A stretch of 64,000 nucleotides of DNA from Oceanisphaera arctica (GTDB lineage: Bacteria > Pseudomonadota > Gammaproteobacteria > Enterobacterales > Aeromonadaceae): the NCBI RefSeq assembly GCF_002936955.1, contig NZ_MPZM01000010.1, positions 32,047-96,046 of the forward strand. Direction: 5' to 3'. Under the pieces are notes generated by a model. The model searched no databases and had not been told where the DNA came from. It saw only the letters and a list, made by a program, of their open reading frames with translations. The position numbers and the translations under genes were made by a program. Each line of letters opens with the position of its first letter. Positions within the stretch are counted from its first letter, which is position 1. Below are positions 1 to 7,982 of this stretch, piece after piece.

Positions 1-20
1 AATCAGGCGATATCGGTGCT

Positions 21-133
21 TCAGGAGGACAAAGGGATCTGCTCAGCCGACCATCCGTGCCACGGATGGCACGGCTGAGCCTCCAGGGAGGGATTCACGG
101 CGAGTCGGCGGAGCGGGCCCTTTGCCCGATGAG
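21..133 (+). repeat. Interspersed palindromic repeat, copy A
   Basis: Intergenic element of about 110 bases. Its ends are inverted (GGACAAAGGGATCTGCTC near the start, GGAGCGGGCCCTTTG near the end), and its centre is a perfect small palindrome, CGTGCC-ACGGAT-GGCACG. It shares ACGGCGAGTCGGCGGAGC and the AGGAGG.CAAAGGGATCTGCTC block with the copy at 35599-35707 (opposite strand) and its outer parts with 63841-63937. It has no ORF. The rest of bases 1-179 shows nothing else I can assign. Confidence 0.75.
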
Positions 134-179
134 ACCTAAGCGTTTAAATTGTTATCGAGCCCCCTATAGAACCGAACGT

Positions 180-2117
180 TCAGCGTTCTTCCCGACTCAA
201 TGACGCTTCAGGCTCTGCCGCCTTGTCGGCGACAAAATCCACCGCGCCTTCGGCCGTGATCTGCTGCACGCATACCGGCTCGCCGGCGTCGTTGAAGCGC
301 ACATAGCCGACGCCGGAACGGTTCAATAATCGTTCGCCTTTTGACGCCGATACCGGCGGATGCGGAGTAATTTCCAGCCGCCGCCGTCGGGTAAACCAGT
401 TCAATGGCGAGCGAGGGGAATAGAGCCAGCGGTTGAGCCGGTCCAGCACGTCCAGCAGCCGGGACGGAAACTCGTTCTTGATGCCGCTGCTGGTGATCTG
501 CCAGATATGGGGCTCCCCGCCCCGATGCCGCAGCTTGATGTCATACATGAAGGAATAATGCACATCGCCCGACAGGATCACGTAATTGGCCGGGGTGCGG
601 GCATGCCGGAAGATATTGAGGATCACGTTGGCGGTGCCCTTATGAGCCATCCAGTTTTCCGCATCCACCAGCAGCGGCTTGCCAAACCAGGTGAAGATCT
701 TCTGGATCACCTCGATAAGCTTGACCCCGAATACCGGCGTCGGCGACACGATCACCACCGCCTCGTGATTCAGCAGCTCGCCCTGTAGTTCGGTCAGAGC
801 TTCCCAGTCCATCAGCCCCGAGGGATGACTCAGGTTGGACTCGGCACGCCAGCGGCGGGTGCGGGTATCCAGCACCAGCAGTTTGGGGCTGGTCGGCAGA
901 TGGTAGTGCCAGCGATCAAATTTCAACAGATGGTCGATCAACCGATCCTGGGATTCTGACGTCGGCCGTTCGCTCCAGGCATCGAGCAAGGCCATCGAAT
1001 CACCCCTGAAGGCGTCGGGATCGTTGCCCCAGCCCTGACAGATCAGATAACCCACCAGTGCATTGCCGATGACCCTGCGAGAGAAGGGATGCCCGTAGGC
1101 ACTTTCTTCCCAGGCTGCAGTCAGGTTCCAGTCGTCGGTCACATCGTGATCGTCGAAGATCATCAGGGTTGGCAGGTGAGCCAGCAGACGTCGCACCGCC
1201 GGTAACCCTTCGACGAAGGCGGCCAGCCGTTGCCGTTCGGTCTGATATTGTTGCTGTCGTTCCGGGCTCAGCTCCGGCTGCGCATCCGACAAGCCACGCC
1301 AGGGCTCCGGTGACCAGACCAGCAGATACATGGCCAGCACCTCGGCCAGGGTAATCAGATGGTTATCGGCGCTACTGGTGGTGAAGATGGGCTTGCGCGC
1401 TCCTTCGAAGAAACGCTGCTGCAACGTCTGATTGCCCTTGATGCTGGGCAACAGCTCGCTGCGGCGGTAGTAATTGAGCGGGCTGGTAAAGAGCTCAGCG
1501 CTGTCGGCGACCAGGGCACCTTCCAGGGTTTCCGGATACAGTCCCAGCTCTGCAATCAGCTGATGGATGGCGGTGAGCATGGGCCCGGCCACATCGTCTG
1601 CATAAATCTGATCGCCGCTCAGCATCAGCACCGCCGGGCGACTCAGGGGCTGGGCATGACATTGCCGCAGCCAGGTATCGGCGGCCACCAGACCATCGGG
1701 CGCCACGTGATGGGGTTTGCGGCAGGAGCCGTGTAATACCTCTTCCAGCCGGCTGCGGATCACCAATTGCGGCAGCCGCTCACCCGGATAGCACAGTTCC
1801 GAGGCCCAGTCGGCCATGCCGTGCCATTCATCCTGCTCCGATGTACGCCATTGCAGGTCGTAGGCCACCAGGGTATCGGCCGGCAACGGGGTTTCCAGCT
1901 CGACGTCCAGCAGCTGAATGAAACAACGATCTCCCACCTGCAATTGTTGTTGTCGCTCGCCGGTGAGTTCCTGTGGCGCGCCATCGGGCAGCAACAGGCG
2001 GAATTGCACCGGCCTCCGGCTGGCCAGCCAGAACACCAGCCGTTCGCAACTGGCACGGCGTAATATGGGGCCGGCGATAATAGTGGAACTCATGTCGTGT
2101 CTGCTGAAGAAGGTCAT
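180..2117 (-). CDS. PhoD-like metallophosphatase family protein
   Basis: A 645-residue protein of the alkaline phosphatase D (PhoD-like) metallophosphatase superfamily. Metal-binding blocks are visible: SGDQIYADDV near residue 170, IFDDHDVTDDWN near 320 and LSGDVHYSF near 520, in the order and spacing of this family. The N-terminal ~130 residues look like the beta-rich domain of PhoD-like proteins. No signal peptide or twin-arginine motif is visible, so it is probably cytoplasmic, unlike classical exported PhoD. The substrate is unknown; a phosphodiesterase or phosphomonoesterase role is inferred from the family only. An alternative ATG lies at 2093 (MSSTIIAGP); neither start has a convincing ribosome binding site. 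It is transcribed alone, divergently from the AI-2E-type exporter. Confidence 0.85.
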   Translation of the reverse strand: MTFFSRHDMSSTIIAGPILRRASCERLVFWLASRRPVQFRLLLPDGAPQELTGERQQQLQVGDRCFIQLLDVELETPLPADTLVAYDLQWRTSEQDEWHGMADWASELCYPGERLPQLVIRSRLEEVLHGSCRKPHHVAPDGLVAADTWLRQCHAQPLSRPAVLMLSGDQIYADDVAGPMLTAIHQLIAELGLYPETLEGALVADSAELFTSPLNYYRRSELLPSIKGNQTLQQRFFEGARKPIFTTSSADNHLITLAEVLAMYLLVWSPEPWRGLSDAQPELSPERQQQYQTERQRLAAFVEGLPAVRRLLAHLPTLMIFDDHDVTDDWNLTAAWEESAYGHPFSRRVIGNALVGYLICQGWGNDPDAFRGDSMALLDAWSERPTSESQDRLIDHLLKFDRWHYHLPTSPKLLVLDTRTRRWRAESNLSHPSGLMDWEALTELQGELLNHEAVVIVSPTPVFGVKLIEVIQKIFTWFGKPLLVDAENWMAHKGTANVILNIFRHARTPANYVILSGDVHYSFMYDIKLRHRGGEPHIWQITSSGIKNEFPSRLLDVLDRLNRWLYSPRSPLNWFTRRRRLEITPHPPVSASKGERLLNRSGVGYVRFNDAGEPVCVQQITAEGAVDFVADKAAEPEASLSREER

Positions 2118-2332
2118 GGGGCATCATAACGGTGCCGGTTCTCCCTTTAAAGACAAGGCGCTCAAGCTGCGTCTGACCCTGCCGTTAGATCCAGTGCTGC
2201 ACACTATGAATAACGTCGCAATCGGCATCATCAGGTAGCTCGTGGACCAGATTAAGAAGTGGTAAATCGGTGGCTTAGCTTCCCCCCCTTCTTTACCATG
2301 GGCACTGTGTCTTATCAGGAATCTCTTTCACC

Positions 2333-3391
2333 ATGCGCGAAAAACTCGAACAACGTTCTTTTCTGTTTATGCTGCTGCTGGTCAGCCTGCTGTTCGGGCT
2401 GGTGCTCAAACCCTTCTGGGGCGCCATTTTCTGGGCCTGCGCCATCGGCGTCATCTTCAATCCCCTGCAGGATCGCATTCTGCGCCTGATCGGCCCCAAG
2501 CCCAATCGCGCCGCCCTGCTCACCCTGCTTATCTGCATGGTCATAGTGGTGCTGCCGGTGCTGTTGATCGCCACTTCCTTCATTCAGGAGGGGCTGGCGC
2601 TCTATCAACGTATCGACAAGGGCGAAATCAAGCCGGCCGACTGGCTGGAGCAGATGCGTCACGCCTTTCCGCTGGTGCCCGAGCTGTTTGAACGGCTGGG
2701 CATAGATATCGACAGCGTTCGCCAGAAGCTGTCCGAAGGGGCCGTGGCCACCAGCAAGCTGCTGGCAGAAAAAGCCCTCGGCGCCGGCCAGAGCACCTTC
2801 GCCTTCGTGATGAACGTGGCGCTGATGCTCTACCTGACCTTCTTTTTGCTGCGCGACGGCCATCAGCTTATCGAGGTGCTGGTCAAGGCGCTGCCGCTGG
2901 GTGATGAGCGTGAGCGCAAGCTGTTCAGCAAGTTCTCGGAAGTGACCCGGGCCACGGTCAAGGGCAACATTCTGGTGGCCATGGTACAGGGGGCCCTAGG
3001 AGGCTTTATCTTCTGGGCGCTGGGGATTCCCGGCCCGCTGTTGTGGGGCGTAGTGATGGCCTTTCTGTCGCTGATCCCGGCGGTGGGTGCCGGTCTGGTA
3101 TGGCTGCCGGTAGCCCTGTACCTCTATGCCACCGGCGACTGGATAGCCGGCTCGGTGCTGGTCGGCTTCGGCGCCTTGGTAATCGGCCTGGCCGACAACG
3201 TCTTGCGACCGCTGCTGGTGGGCCGCGACACCAAGTTACCCGATTATCTGGTGCTGTTCTCCACCCTGGGCGGCCTGAGCCTGATGGGCATCAACGGCTT
3301 TGTGATAGGCCCGCTGGTGGCGGCGCTGTTTCTGGTAGTCTGGGATATTTTCACGCGCGAGTTCAACGGAGAAGATCCGTACAAGTCGTGA
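2333..3391 (+). CDS. AI-2E family transporter (PerM/YdiK-like)
   Basis: A 352-residue polytopic membrane protein of the AI-2E transporter (PerM/YdiK/TqsA) superfamily. Two hydrophobic segments open the protein (residues ~10-45), a third lies at ~58-80, a soluble stretch of about 70 residues follows, and a C-terminal block of hydrophobic helices runs to ~340. The conserved family region around PGPLLWGVVMAFLSLIPAVGAGLVWLP is clear at 225-255, and DNVLRPLLVG at 285-295. Members export small molecules (AI-2 in TqsA) or act as ion antiporters; the substrate cannot be read from sequence. Single gene. The 215 bases upstream hold no other gene. A terminator follows a heptamer tandem repeat downstream. 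Confidence 0.88.
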   Translation: MREKLEQRSFLFMLLLVSLLFGLVLKPFWGAIFWACAIGVIFNPLQDRILRLIGPKPNRAALLTLLICMVIVVLPVLLIATSFIQEGLALYQRIDKGEIKPADWLEQMRHAFPLVPELFERLGIDIDSVRQKLSEGAVATSKLLAEKALGAGQSTFAFVMNVALMLYLTFFLLRDGHQLIEVLVKALPLGDERERKLFSKFSEVTRATVKGNILVAMVQGALGGFIFWALGIPGPLLWGVVMAFLSLIPAVGAGLVWLPVALYLYATGDWIAGSVLVGFGALVIGLADNVLRPLLVGRDTKLPDYLVLFSTLGGLSLMGINGFVIGPLVAALFLVVWDIFTREFNGEDPYKS

Positions 3392-3394
3392 GGT

Positions 3395-3441
3395 GTGAAG
3401 CGTGAAGCGTGAAGCGTGAAGCGTGAAGCGTGAAGCGTGAA
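3395..3441. repeat. Heptanucleotide tandem repeat (GTGAAGC)n
   Basis: Six perfect copies of GTGAAGC followed by a partial GTGAA, starting four bases after the stop codon of the preceding exporter gene and ending just before a bidirectional terminator. It is non-coding. The unit is the kind that changes copy number by slippage. Confidence 0.95.
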
Positions 3442-3453
3442 CAAAAATGGGGC

Positions 3454-3479
3454 TTCCTCTTGCCAGACGGCAAGAGGAA
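3454..3479. terminator. Bidirectional terminator between AI-2E-type gene and allA
   Basis: An 11-bp perfect stem, TTCCTCTTGCC with GGCAAGAGGAA, and loop AGAC. It sits between two convergent genes. The adjoining T or A runs are short, so efficiency is uncertain. Confidence 0.7.
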
Positions 3480-3491
3480 AGAATACACGGC

Positions 3492-4001
3492 TTAGTCGAG
3501 TTCTACGGTGAGCTGAATAGACTCATCGAAGTAGAATTCGTCACAGTTGTTGCCGGGACCGGAGCGGTCGACCACCAGAAACTCATCACCATCGCGCAGT
3601 GCCATGATCGGGTGGTGCCAGACGCCACGGTGATAGTTGACGCCCTGACGAGCAGACGCGCGGAAGGCTCGCACGGTAGAAGGATCTATGTTCATGCTGC
3701 CGTCACCAACAGGGGCAACCACCAGCAGAAACTCGTGACCGAACAGCGGGATGAAAGACTGGGAGCCGAACGGATGACGCTCCAGCATCTTGATCGGCAG
3801 CGGATACTCCAGGGTATCGGCCCGAAAAATATTGATAATACCCTGGCCCTGCTCGTCCAGCTGTACGTCGCCCAACTTGTGATAACGACGGGTAGAACCG
3901 TTGTTGATCATGAAGTAGTCACGGCCTTCAGACTCGATCACGTCGCCAAAGGGGGCGAACGCTTCTTTGGTCAGCGGCTCTATCTTAAGGGTCTTGATCA
4001 T
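3492..4001 (-). CDS. allA: Ureidoglycolate lyase
   Basis: A 169-residue member of the AllA family. It splits ureidoglycolate into glyoxylate and urea, the last step of allantoin breakdown. Family signatures visible: the N-terminal PLTKEAFAPFGDVIE, ERHPFGSQSFIPL in the middle and GVWHHPIMAL with its conserved histidines near residue 130. The length fits AllA (about 160-170). It is the last gene of a leftward cluster puuE-uraD-allA, 53 bases after uraD, so it is probably cotranscribed. Glyoxylate from this step feeds central metabolism. The context with uraD, puuE and uraH makes the assignment firm. Confidence 0.95.
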   Translation of the reverse strand: MIKTLKIEPLTKEAFAPFGDVIESEGRDYFMINNGSTRRYHKLGDVQLDEQGQGIINIFRADTLEYPLPIKMLERHPFGSQSFIPLFGHEFLLVVAPVGDGSMNIDPSTVRAFRASARQGVNYHRGVWHHPIMALRDGDEFLVVDRSGPGNNCDEFYFDESIQLTVELD

Positions 4002-4054
4002 TTCTGCCTCCGAGAAAACATAAAAACGGGGTGACTGGCACCCCGTGTCCTTTA

Positions 4055-4570
4055 TTACATAGCGCTTAAACGAAACTCGGCTATCTTGTTGATTTCTTTG
4101 ACAGCACGAGCGAATTCGGTGTCGTAGTCGTTGTGAATACGCTCTTCGAATGCCGCCAGGATCTGGTGCCGGTTAGAACCCTTCACCGCCATGATGAACG
4201 GAAACTGGAATTTTTCTTTATAGGCGTTGTTCAGCTCGGTAAAACGGGCAAACTCTTCGGCGTTGCACTCGCTGATGCCGGCGCCGGCCTGCTCGTTGGT
4301 CGAGGCTTCGGTCAGCTCGCCACGCTGGGCGGCCTTGCCGGCCAAGTCCGGGTGAGCGTTGATCAGGTCGAGCTGCGCTTTCTTGTCGGCATTGCTCATC
4401 ACCGCCGCCATGCGGCCGTGCAGCTGCTCGATGTTGTCATCGTCGCTGGTCAGGCCCTGATCGAAGGTCTGCTCGGCCACCCAGGGAGAGTGCTCGTAGA
4501 TGTCGGCAAACGCGGCCACGAACTCGTCGCGGCTCATGGTACTAGGAGTACAGGTAGTAAAGCGGCTCAT
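4055..4570 (-). CDS. uraD: OHCU decarboxylase
   Basis: A 171-residue 2-oxo-4-hydroxy-4-carboxy-5-ureidoimidazoline decarboxylase. It turns OHCU into S-allantoin and so makes urate breakdown stereospecific. The family motif NAHPDLAGKAA with the catalytic histidine lies near residue 70, followed by FPFIMAVKGSNRHQILAAFEERI typical of UraD. The start codon overlaps the puuE stop by one base (TAATG), which indicates translational coupling. It works directly after UraH, which is encoded divergently about 1.3 kb away. Confidence 0.95.
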   Translation of the reverse strand: MSRFTTCTPSTMSRDEFVAAFADIYEHSPWVAEQTFDQGLTSDDDNIEQLHGRMAAVMSNADKKAQLDLINAHPDLAGKAAQRGELTEASTNEQAGAGISECNAEEFARFTELNNAYKEKFQFPFIMAVKGSNRHQILAAFEERIHNDYDTEFARAVKEINKIAEFRLSAM

Positions 4571-5490
4571 TACTTGTTTCCTTTATAGGGGTGATGTTCG
4601 TGCCAGTGCTTGGCAATGTCGATACGGCGGGTAAACCACACCTGGTCGTGGCTGCGAGCGTACTTGATGAAACGCTCCAGACCCGCCATACGGCCGGGAC
4701 GACCCAATATGCGACAGTGCATGCCAATAGAAAGCATTTTCGGCGCTTCGGCACCTTCTTCGTACAATACGTCGAAGGCGTCTTTCAGATACTGGTAGAA
4801 CTCTTCACCGTTGTTATAGCCATTCAGGCCAAAGCGCATATCGTTGGTGTCCATCACGTACGGGATCACCAGGTGGCCCTTGCCATTGTTGTCGACCCAG
4901 TAGGGCAGATCGTCGGCGTAGGAGTCGGAGTCATACAGGAAACCGCCCTCTTCCATCACCAGTTTACGGGTGTTGGGGCTGTCGCGGCCGGTATACCAGC
5001 CCAGCGGACGTTCGCCACAAACACGTTCGAAGATTTCCAGCGCCTTGTACAGGTGCTCGCGCTCTTCTTCTTCGCTCATGAACTGGTAGCTGATCCACTT
5101 GTAGGCGTGAGAGCACATTTCATGACCTTCATCCATGAACGCCTTGGCGATCTCGGGATAACGCTCGATGGCGGTGGCCACGGCGAAGATGGTCATGGGA
5201 ATATCGTAACGCTTGAACAGGCGTAGCAGACGCCATACGCCGGCACGGCTGCCATACTCATAGATGGATTCCATGCTCATGTGGCGAGCATCAGGAAACG
5301 CGACTGCAGTCGGCATTTCGGACAGGAAGGCTTCAGACTCGCCATCGCCATGCAGTACGTTGCGCTCACCGCCTTCTTCGTAGTTCAGTACAAAGTTGAT
5401 AGCGATACGGGCCTTGTTCGGCCACTTGGGGTGAGGCGGGTTGGCACCATACCCGACTAAATCGCGGGGATAGTCATTGTTTTGGCTCAT
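4570..5490 (-). CDS. puuE: Allantoinase, PuuE type
   Basis: A 306-residue polysaccharide-deacetylase-fold allantoinase of the metal-independent PuuE family, which hydrolyses allantoin to allantoate. The N-terminal signature YPRDLVGYGANPPHPKWPNKARIAINFVLNYEEGGE is cut here into its key parts: DLVGYG, PPHPKWP and LNYEEGGE, all in the first 45 residues. EMCSHAYKWI near residue 125 and IGMHCRILGRPGR near 270 are further family landmarks. It is first in the leftward puuE-uraD-allA operon. A perfect ATTGTATACAAT palindrome lies 82-93 bases upstream of its start and is a likely operator. Some bacteria fuse PuuE with UraD; here the two are separate. Confidence 0.95.
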   Translation of the reverse strand: MSQNNDYPRDLVGYGANPPHPKWPNKARIAINFVLNYEEGGERNVLHGDGESEAFLSEMPTAVAFPDARHMSMESIYEYGSRAGVWRLLRLFKRYDIPMTIFAVATAIERYPEIAKAFMDEGHEMCSHAYKWISYQFMSEEEEREHLYKALEIFERVCGERPLGWYTGRDSPNTRKLVMEEGGFLYDSDSYADDLPYWVDNNGKGHLVIPYVMDTNDMRFGLNGYNNGEEFYQYLKDAFDVLYEEGAEAPKMLSIGMHCRILGRPGRMAGLERFIKYARSHDQVWFTRRIDIAKHWHEHHPYKGNK

Positions 5491-5877
5491 CGGAAAAACT
5501 CCTTGAAACGCAGGTTAAGACACCAGCCGAAACAAGCTTGCAGAGGGCTGGCCAGTCATGGTAATGATTTTATTGTATACAATAGAACCAATATATGTAA
5601 ATAACAGGTTTGATTTTTGTATCCGCCCTAGCAGGAAATCTTGCTTTGAACCACCAAAGCAAAGACAATCCTGTCTTATCAGGATAATAAAGAATGCAGT
5701 AGTGTCAGCAATTGTAAACATATTGAACGGCGATGTTAACTAAATGTAGACCTATAATATTATCTTGATGTAAAATTATTTCTGTCGCCGTACTCTCCTA
5801 CGCCAGCAGGCAAGGGGAAATGCGAAGGCAGTACCTTGAATTAACGGAGACGCGTAATACGCGCAAGGTAACGAAAC
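5491..5877. promoter_or_regulatory. Divergent promoter region puuE/uraH
   Basis: AT-rich stretch of 387 bases between two divergent purine-degradation units. It holds the ATTGTATACAAT palindrome at 5572-5583 and several TATAAT-like blocks (for example CCTATAATATTAT near 5751). No coding sequence is believable here. Confidence 0.7.
5572..5583. promoter_or_regulatory. Putative GntR-type operator ATTGTATACAAT
   Basis: A perfect 12-base palindrome 82-93 bases upstream of puuE. Near copies occur at 33229-33241 upstream of the GntR/FCD regulator gene and at 41385-41396 upstream of the GlcG/HbpS-like gene, each at almost the same distance from the start codon. The TNGT...ACNA form agrees with what is known of FCD-type GntR operators. 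Binding by this particular regulator is inference. Confidence 0.6.
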
Positions 5878-6231
5878 ATGGGAAGATTAACCACACATAT
5901 CCTCGACGCCTCCAAGGGCCTACCCGGTTCTGATATCAAAATCGAGCTGTACCGGGTTGAAGGTGAACACACTACCCTGATCAATACTGTGTACACCAAC
6001 AGCGATGGCCGTACCGATTCTCCGGTGCTGGAAGGCGAAGACTATGTACCCGGTAAATACCAGCTGGTATTCCACACCGGTACCTACATGAAAAAATCAG
6101 GCGTTGAACTGCTCGAACCGGCCTTCCTGGATGACGTGGTTATCCGTTTCGGAATTGCCGCTGGTCAAGAGCACTATCACGTACCCCTGCTGATCTCACC
6201 CTACAGCTACTCTACTTACCGAGGCAGCTAA
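5878..6231 (+). CDS. uraH: 5-hydroxyisourate hydrolase (transthyretin-like)
   Basis: A 117-residue HIU hydrolase. It hydrolyses 5-hydroxyisourate to OHCU in the urate degradation path. The diagnostic features are the N-terminal LTTHILDASKGLPG with the catalytic histidine, a middle block GRTDSPVL, and the C-terminal YRGS tetrapeptide that separates these enzymes from true transthyretin. There is no signal peptide, so it should be cytoplasmic. The start is supported by AAGGTAACGAAAC just upstream of the ATG. It is followed after 91 bases by the NCS2 permease on the same strand, a likely two-gene unit for purine uptake and use. Confidence 0.96.
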   Translation: MGRLTTHILDASKGLPGSDIKIELYRVEGEHTTLINTVYTNSDGRTDSPVLEGEDYVPGKYQLVFHTGTYMKKSGVELLEPAFLDDVVIRFGIAAGQEHYHVPLLISPYSYSTYRGS

Positions 6232-6322
6232 CGGGTAGAGGACAGCCCCTGCCAATGCCGGCAGATAAAACACCGCCCGGCATTGGCAGTCTGCCACCCA
6301 ATCTATTCGAGGATTTCCGGTC

Positions 6323-7666
6323 ATGGAAAATGCCAAACATGAGTCAACCCCGCACTCCACCCCTGCTTCCGGGGGCGTGCTGGACAAATGGTTTAAGTTA
6401 AGTGCCCACGGCACCTCGGTCAAAACCGAACTGGTTGCCGGCCTCACTACTTTTATCACCATGGCCTACATCATTTTTGTTAACCCCAACATCATGGCCG
6501 CCTCGGGCATGGATGCCGGTGCCGTCTTCGTTGCGACCTGCATCGGTGCCGCCATCGCCACTCTTTTCATGGGTCTGTACGCCAACTGGCCGGTCGGCCT
6601 GGCGCCGGGTATGGGCCTGAATGCCTTCTTCGCCTTCACCGTGGTCGGAGAAATGGGTTACAGCTGGGAAATAGCGCTCGGCGCCGTGTTCTGGTCCGGC
6701 GTGATTTTTACCGCCATGAGTTTCTGGAAAATCCGTGAATGGGTGCTCGACGCCATTCCTGAGTCGTTGCGCTTCGCCATGACCGCCGGTGTCGGCCTCT
6801 TTCTGGGTCTGGTCGGCCTCAAGACCGCCGGCATAGTCGTTCCAAGCCAGGCCACCATGGTCACCCTGGGTGACTTTACCCAGCCCAACGCCTGGCTGGC
6901 CGCCGTCTGCTTCCTGGTCATCGCCATTCTGGCCTATCGCAAGATCTTCGGCGCCGTATTGATAGGTGTGATCGGCGTGACCCTGGCCGGTCTCTTGATG
7001 GGCATAGTGGAATATAACGGCGTCTTCGCCATGCCGCCCAGCATAGCGCCCACCTTCATGAAGCTGGATATCATGGGCGCGCTGAATGTGGGCATGATCA
7101 CCGTGATCCTGTCGTTCCTGTTCGTGAACATGTTCGATACCGCCGGCACTCTGATGGGCGTGGCCGAACGGGCCAACCTGCGTAACCCAGATGGATCGAT
7201 TGAAGGGCTGAAAAAATCCCTGAAGGCCGACAGTGCCTCGTCGGTCATAGGTACCTTCGTCGGCTGCCCGCCGGTGACCAGTTATGTGGAAAGCGCCGCC
7301 GGCGTTGCAGCGGGTGGTCGTACCGGCCTGACCGCCATCACCATTGCCGTGCTGTTTCTGCTGTCCATGTTCCTGGCGCCGCTGGCCGGCATGATCCCCC
7401 CCTATGCCACCGCCGGCGCCCTGCTCTACGTGGCCTTCGCCATGATGAGCAGCCTGGCCAAGATAGAGTGGGACGACTACACCGAGATGGCCCCCGCCGC
7501 CATTACCGCCCTGATGATGCCGCTGACCTTCTCCATCGCCAACGGCATCGCCATGGGCTTTGTCAGCTACGCCGTTCTCAAGCTGGCCACCGGTCAGGCC
7601 AGCAAAGTCTCGGTCGGCGTCTATGTACTGAGCGTCGTCTTCATCGCCAAGTTCATTTACATGTAA
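6323..7666 (+). CDS. NCS2 purine permease, AzgA-like family
   Basis: A 447-residue inner-membrane nucleobase:cation symporter of the AzgA-like (adenine/guanine/hypoxanthine) branch of NCS2. Typical signatures: the N-terminal TSVKTELVAGLTTFITMAYIIFVNP at residues ~32-55, recognisable by VAGLTTFITMAYI; GLAPGMGLNAFFAFTVV near 93; and FDTAGTLMGVAERA near 268-281. Roughly 12-14 hydrophobic segments are present. Position next to uraH and opposite puuE suggests uptake of guanine, hypoxanthine or xanthine for catabolism; the exact substrate is not readable. A strong terminator follows. Confidence 0.9.
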   Translation: MENAKHESTPHSTPASGGVLDKWFKLSAHGTSVKTELVAGLTTFITMAYIIFVNPNIMAASGMDAGAVFVATCIGAAIATLFMGLYANWPVGLAPGMGLNAFFAFTVVGEMGYSWEIALGAVFWSGVIFTAMSFWKIREWVLDAIPESLRFAMTAGVGLFLGLVGLKTAGIVVPSQATMVTLGDFTQPNAWLAAVCFLVIAILAYRKIFGAVLIGVIGVTLAGLLMGIVEYNGVFAMPPSIAPTFMKLDIMGALNVGMITVILSFLFVNMFDTAGTLMGVAERANLRNPDGSIEGLKKSLKADSASSVIGTFVGCPPVTSYVESAAGVAAGGRTGLTAITIAVLFLLSMFLAPLAGMIPPYATAGALLYVAFAMMSSLAKIEWDDYTEMAPAAITALMMPLTFSIANGIAMGFVSYAVLKLATGQASKVSVGVYVLSVVFIAKFIYM

Positions 7667-7685
7667 GTATCTGTACATAAGTACC

Positions 7686-7711
7686 AAGGGCGGCAACTGC
7701 CGCCCTTTTCT
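7686..7711 (+). terminator. Terminator after NCS2 permease gene
   Basis: GC-rich stem AAGGGCGGCA / TGCCGCCCTT with a two-base apex, followed by TTCTTT. It lies 19 bases past the permease stop codon. The rest of the 316-base gap to the next gene is AT-rich and probably carries that gene's promoter. Confidence 0.85.
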
Positions 7712-7982
7712 TTCCCTGTCATCTCCTTTATTCCTCCCTGTTTACCGCCTACCCTCTTTTCAGCAAGCTGTCAGACGAAAAATCAACCGTTCGCACCGTA
7801 CCGGCCAATAATCGTTTTTATATCTTCGTTAACAAACTGGTCATCTAACACCCTACCGATGTTCATGCTGGCGATATAATTATCTATCGCTAACCTGTAA
7901 TACGGTAAAAATCAGTTCAAATGCTCACTCACGCATCATATTGTTATATGCAGCAATGCCGTGACATACAAAGGAAGTTGAT

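Noticed and set aside
3395..3441. Possible CRISPR array
   Set aside because: The repeats are seven bases long, head to tail, with no spacers and no cas genes nearby.
6398..7696. Long leftward open frame over the NCS2 permease gene
   Set aside because: Gln/His/Gly-rich translation typical of the antisense frame of a GC-rich membrane protein gene; the rightward frame has clear family motifs.
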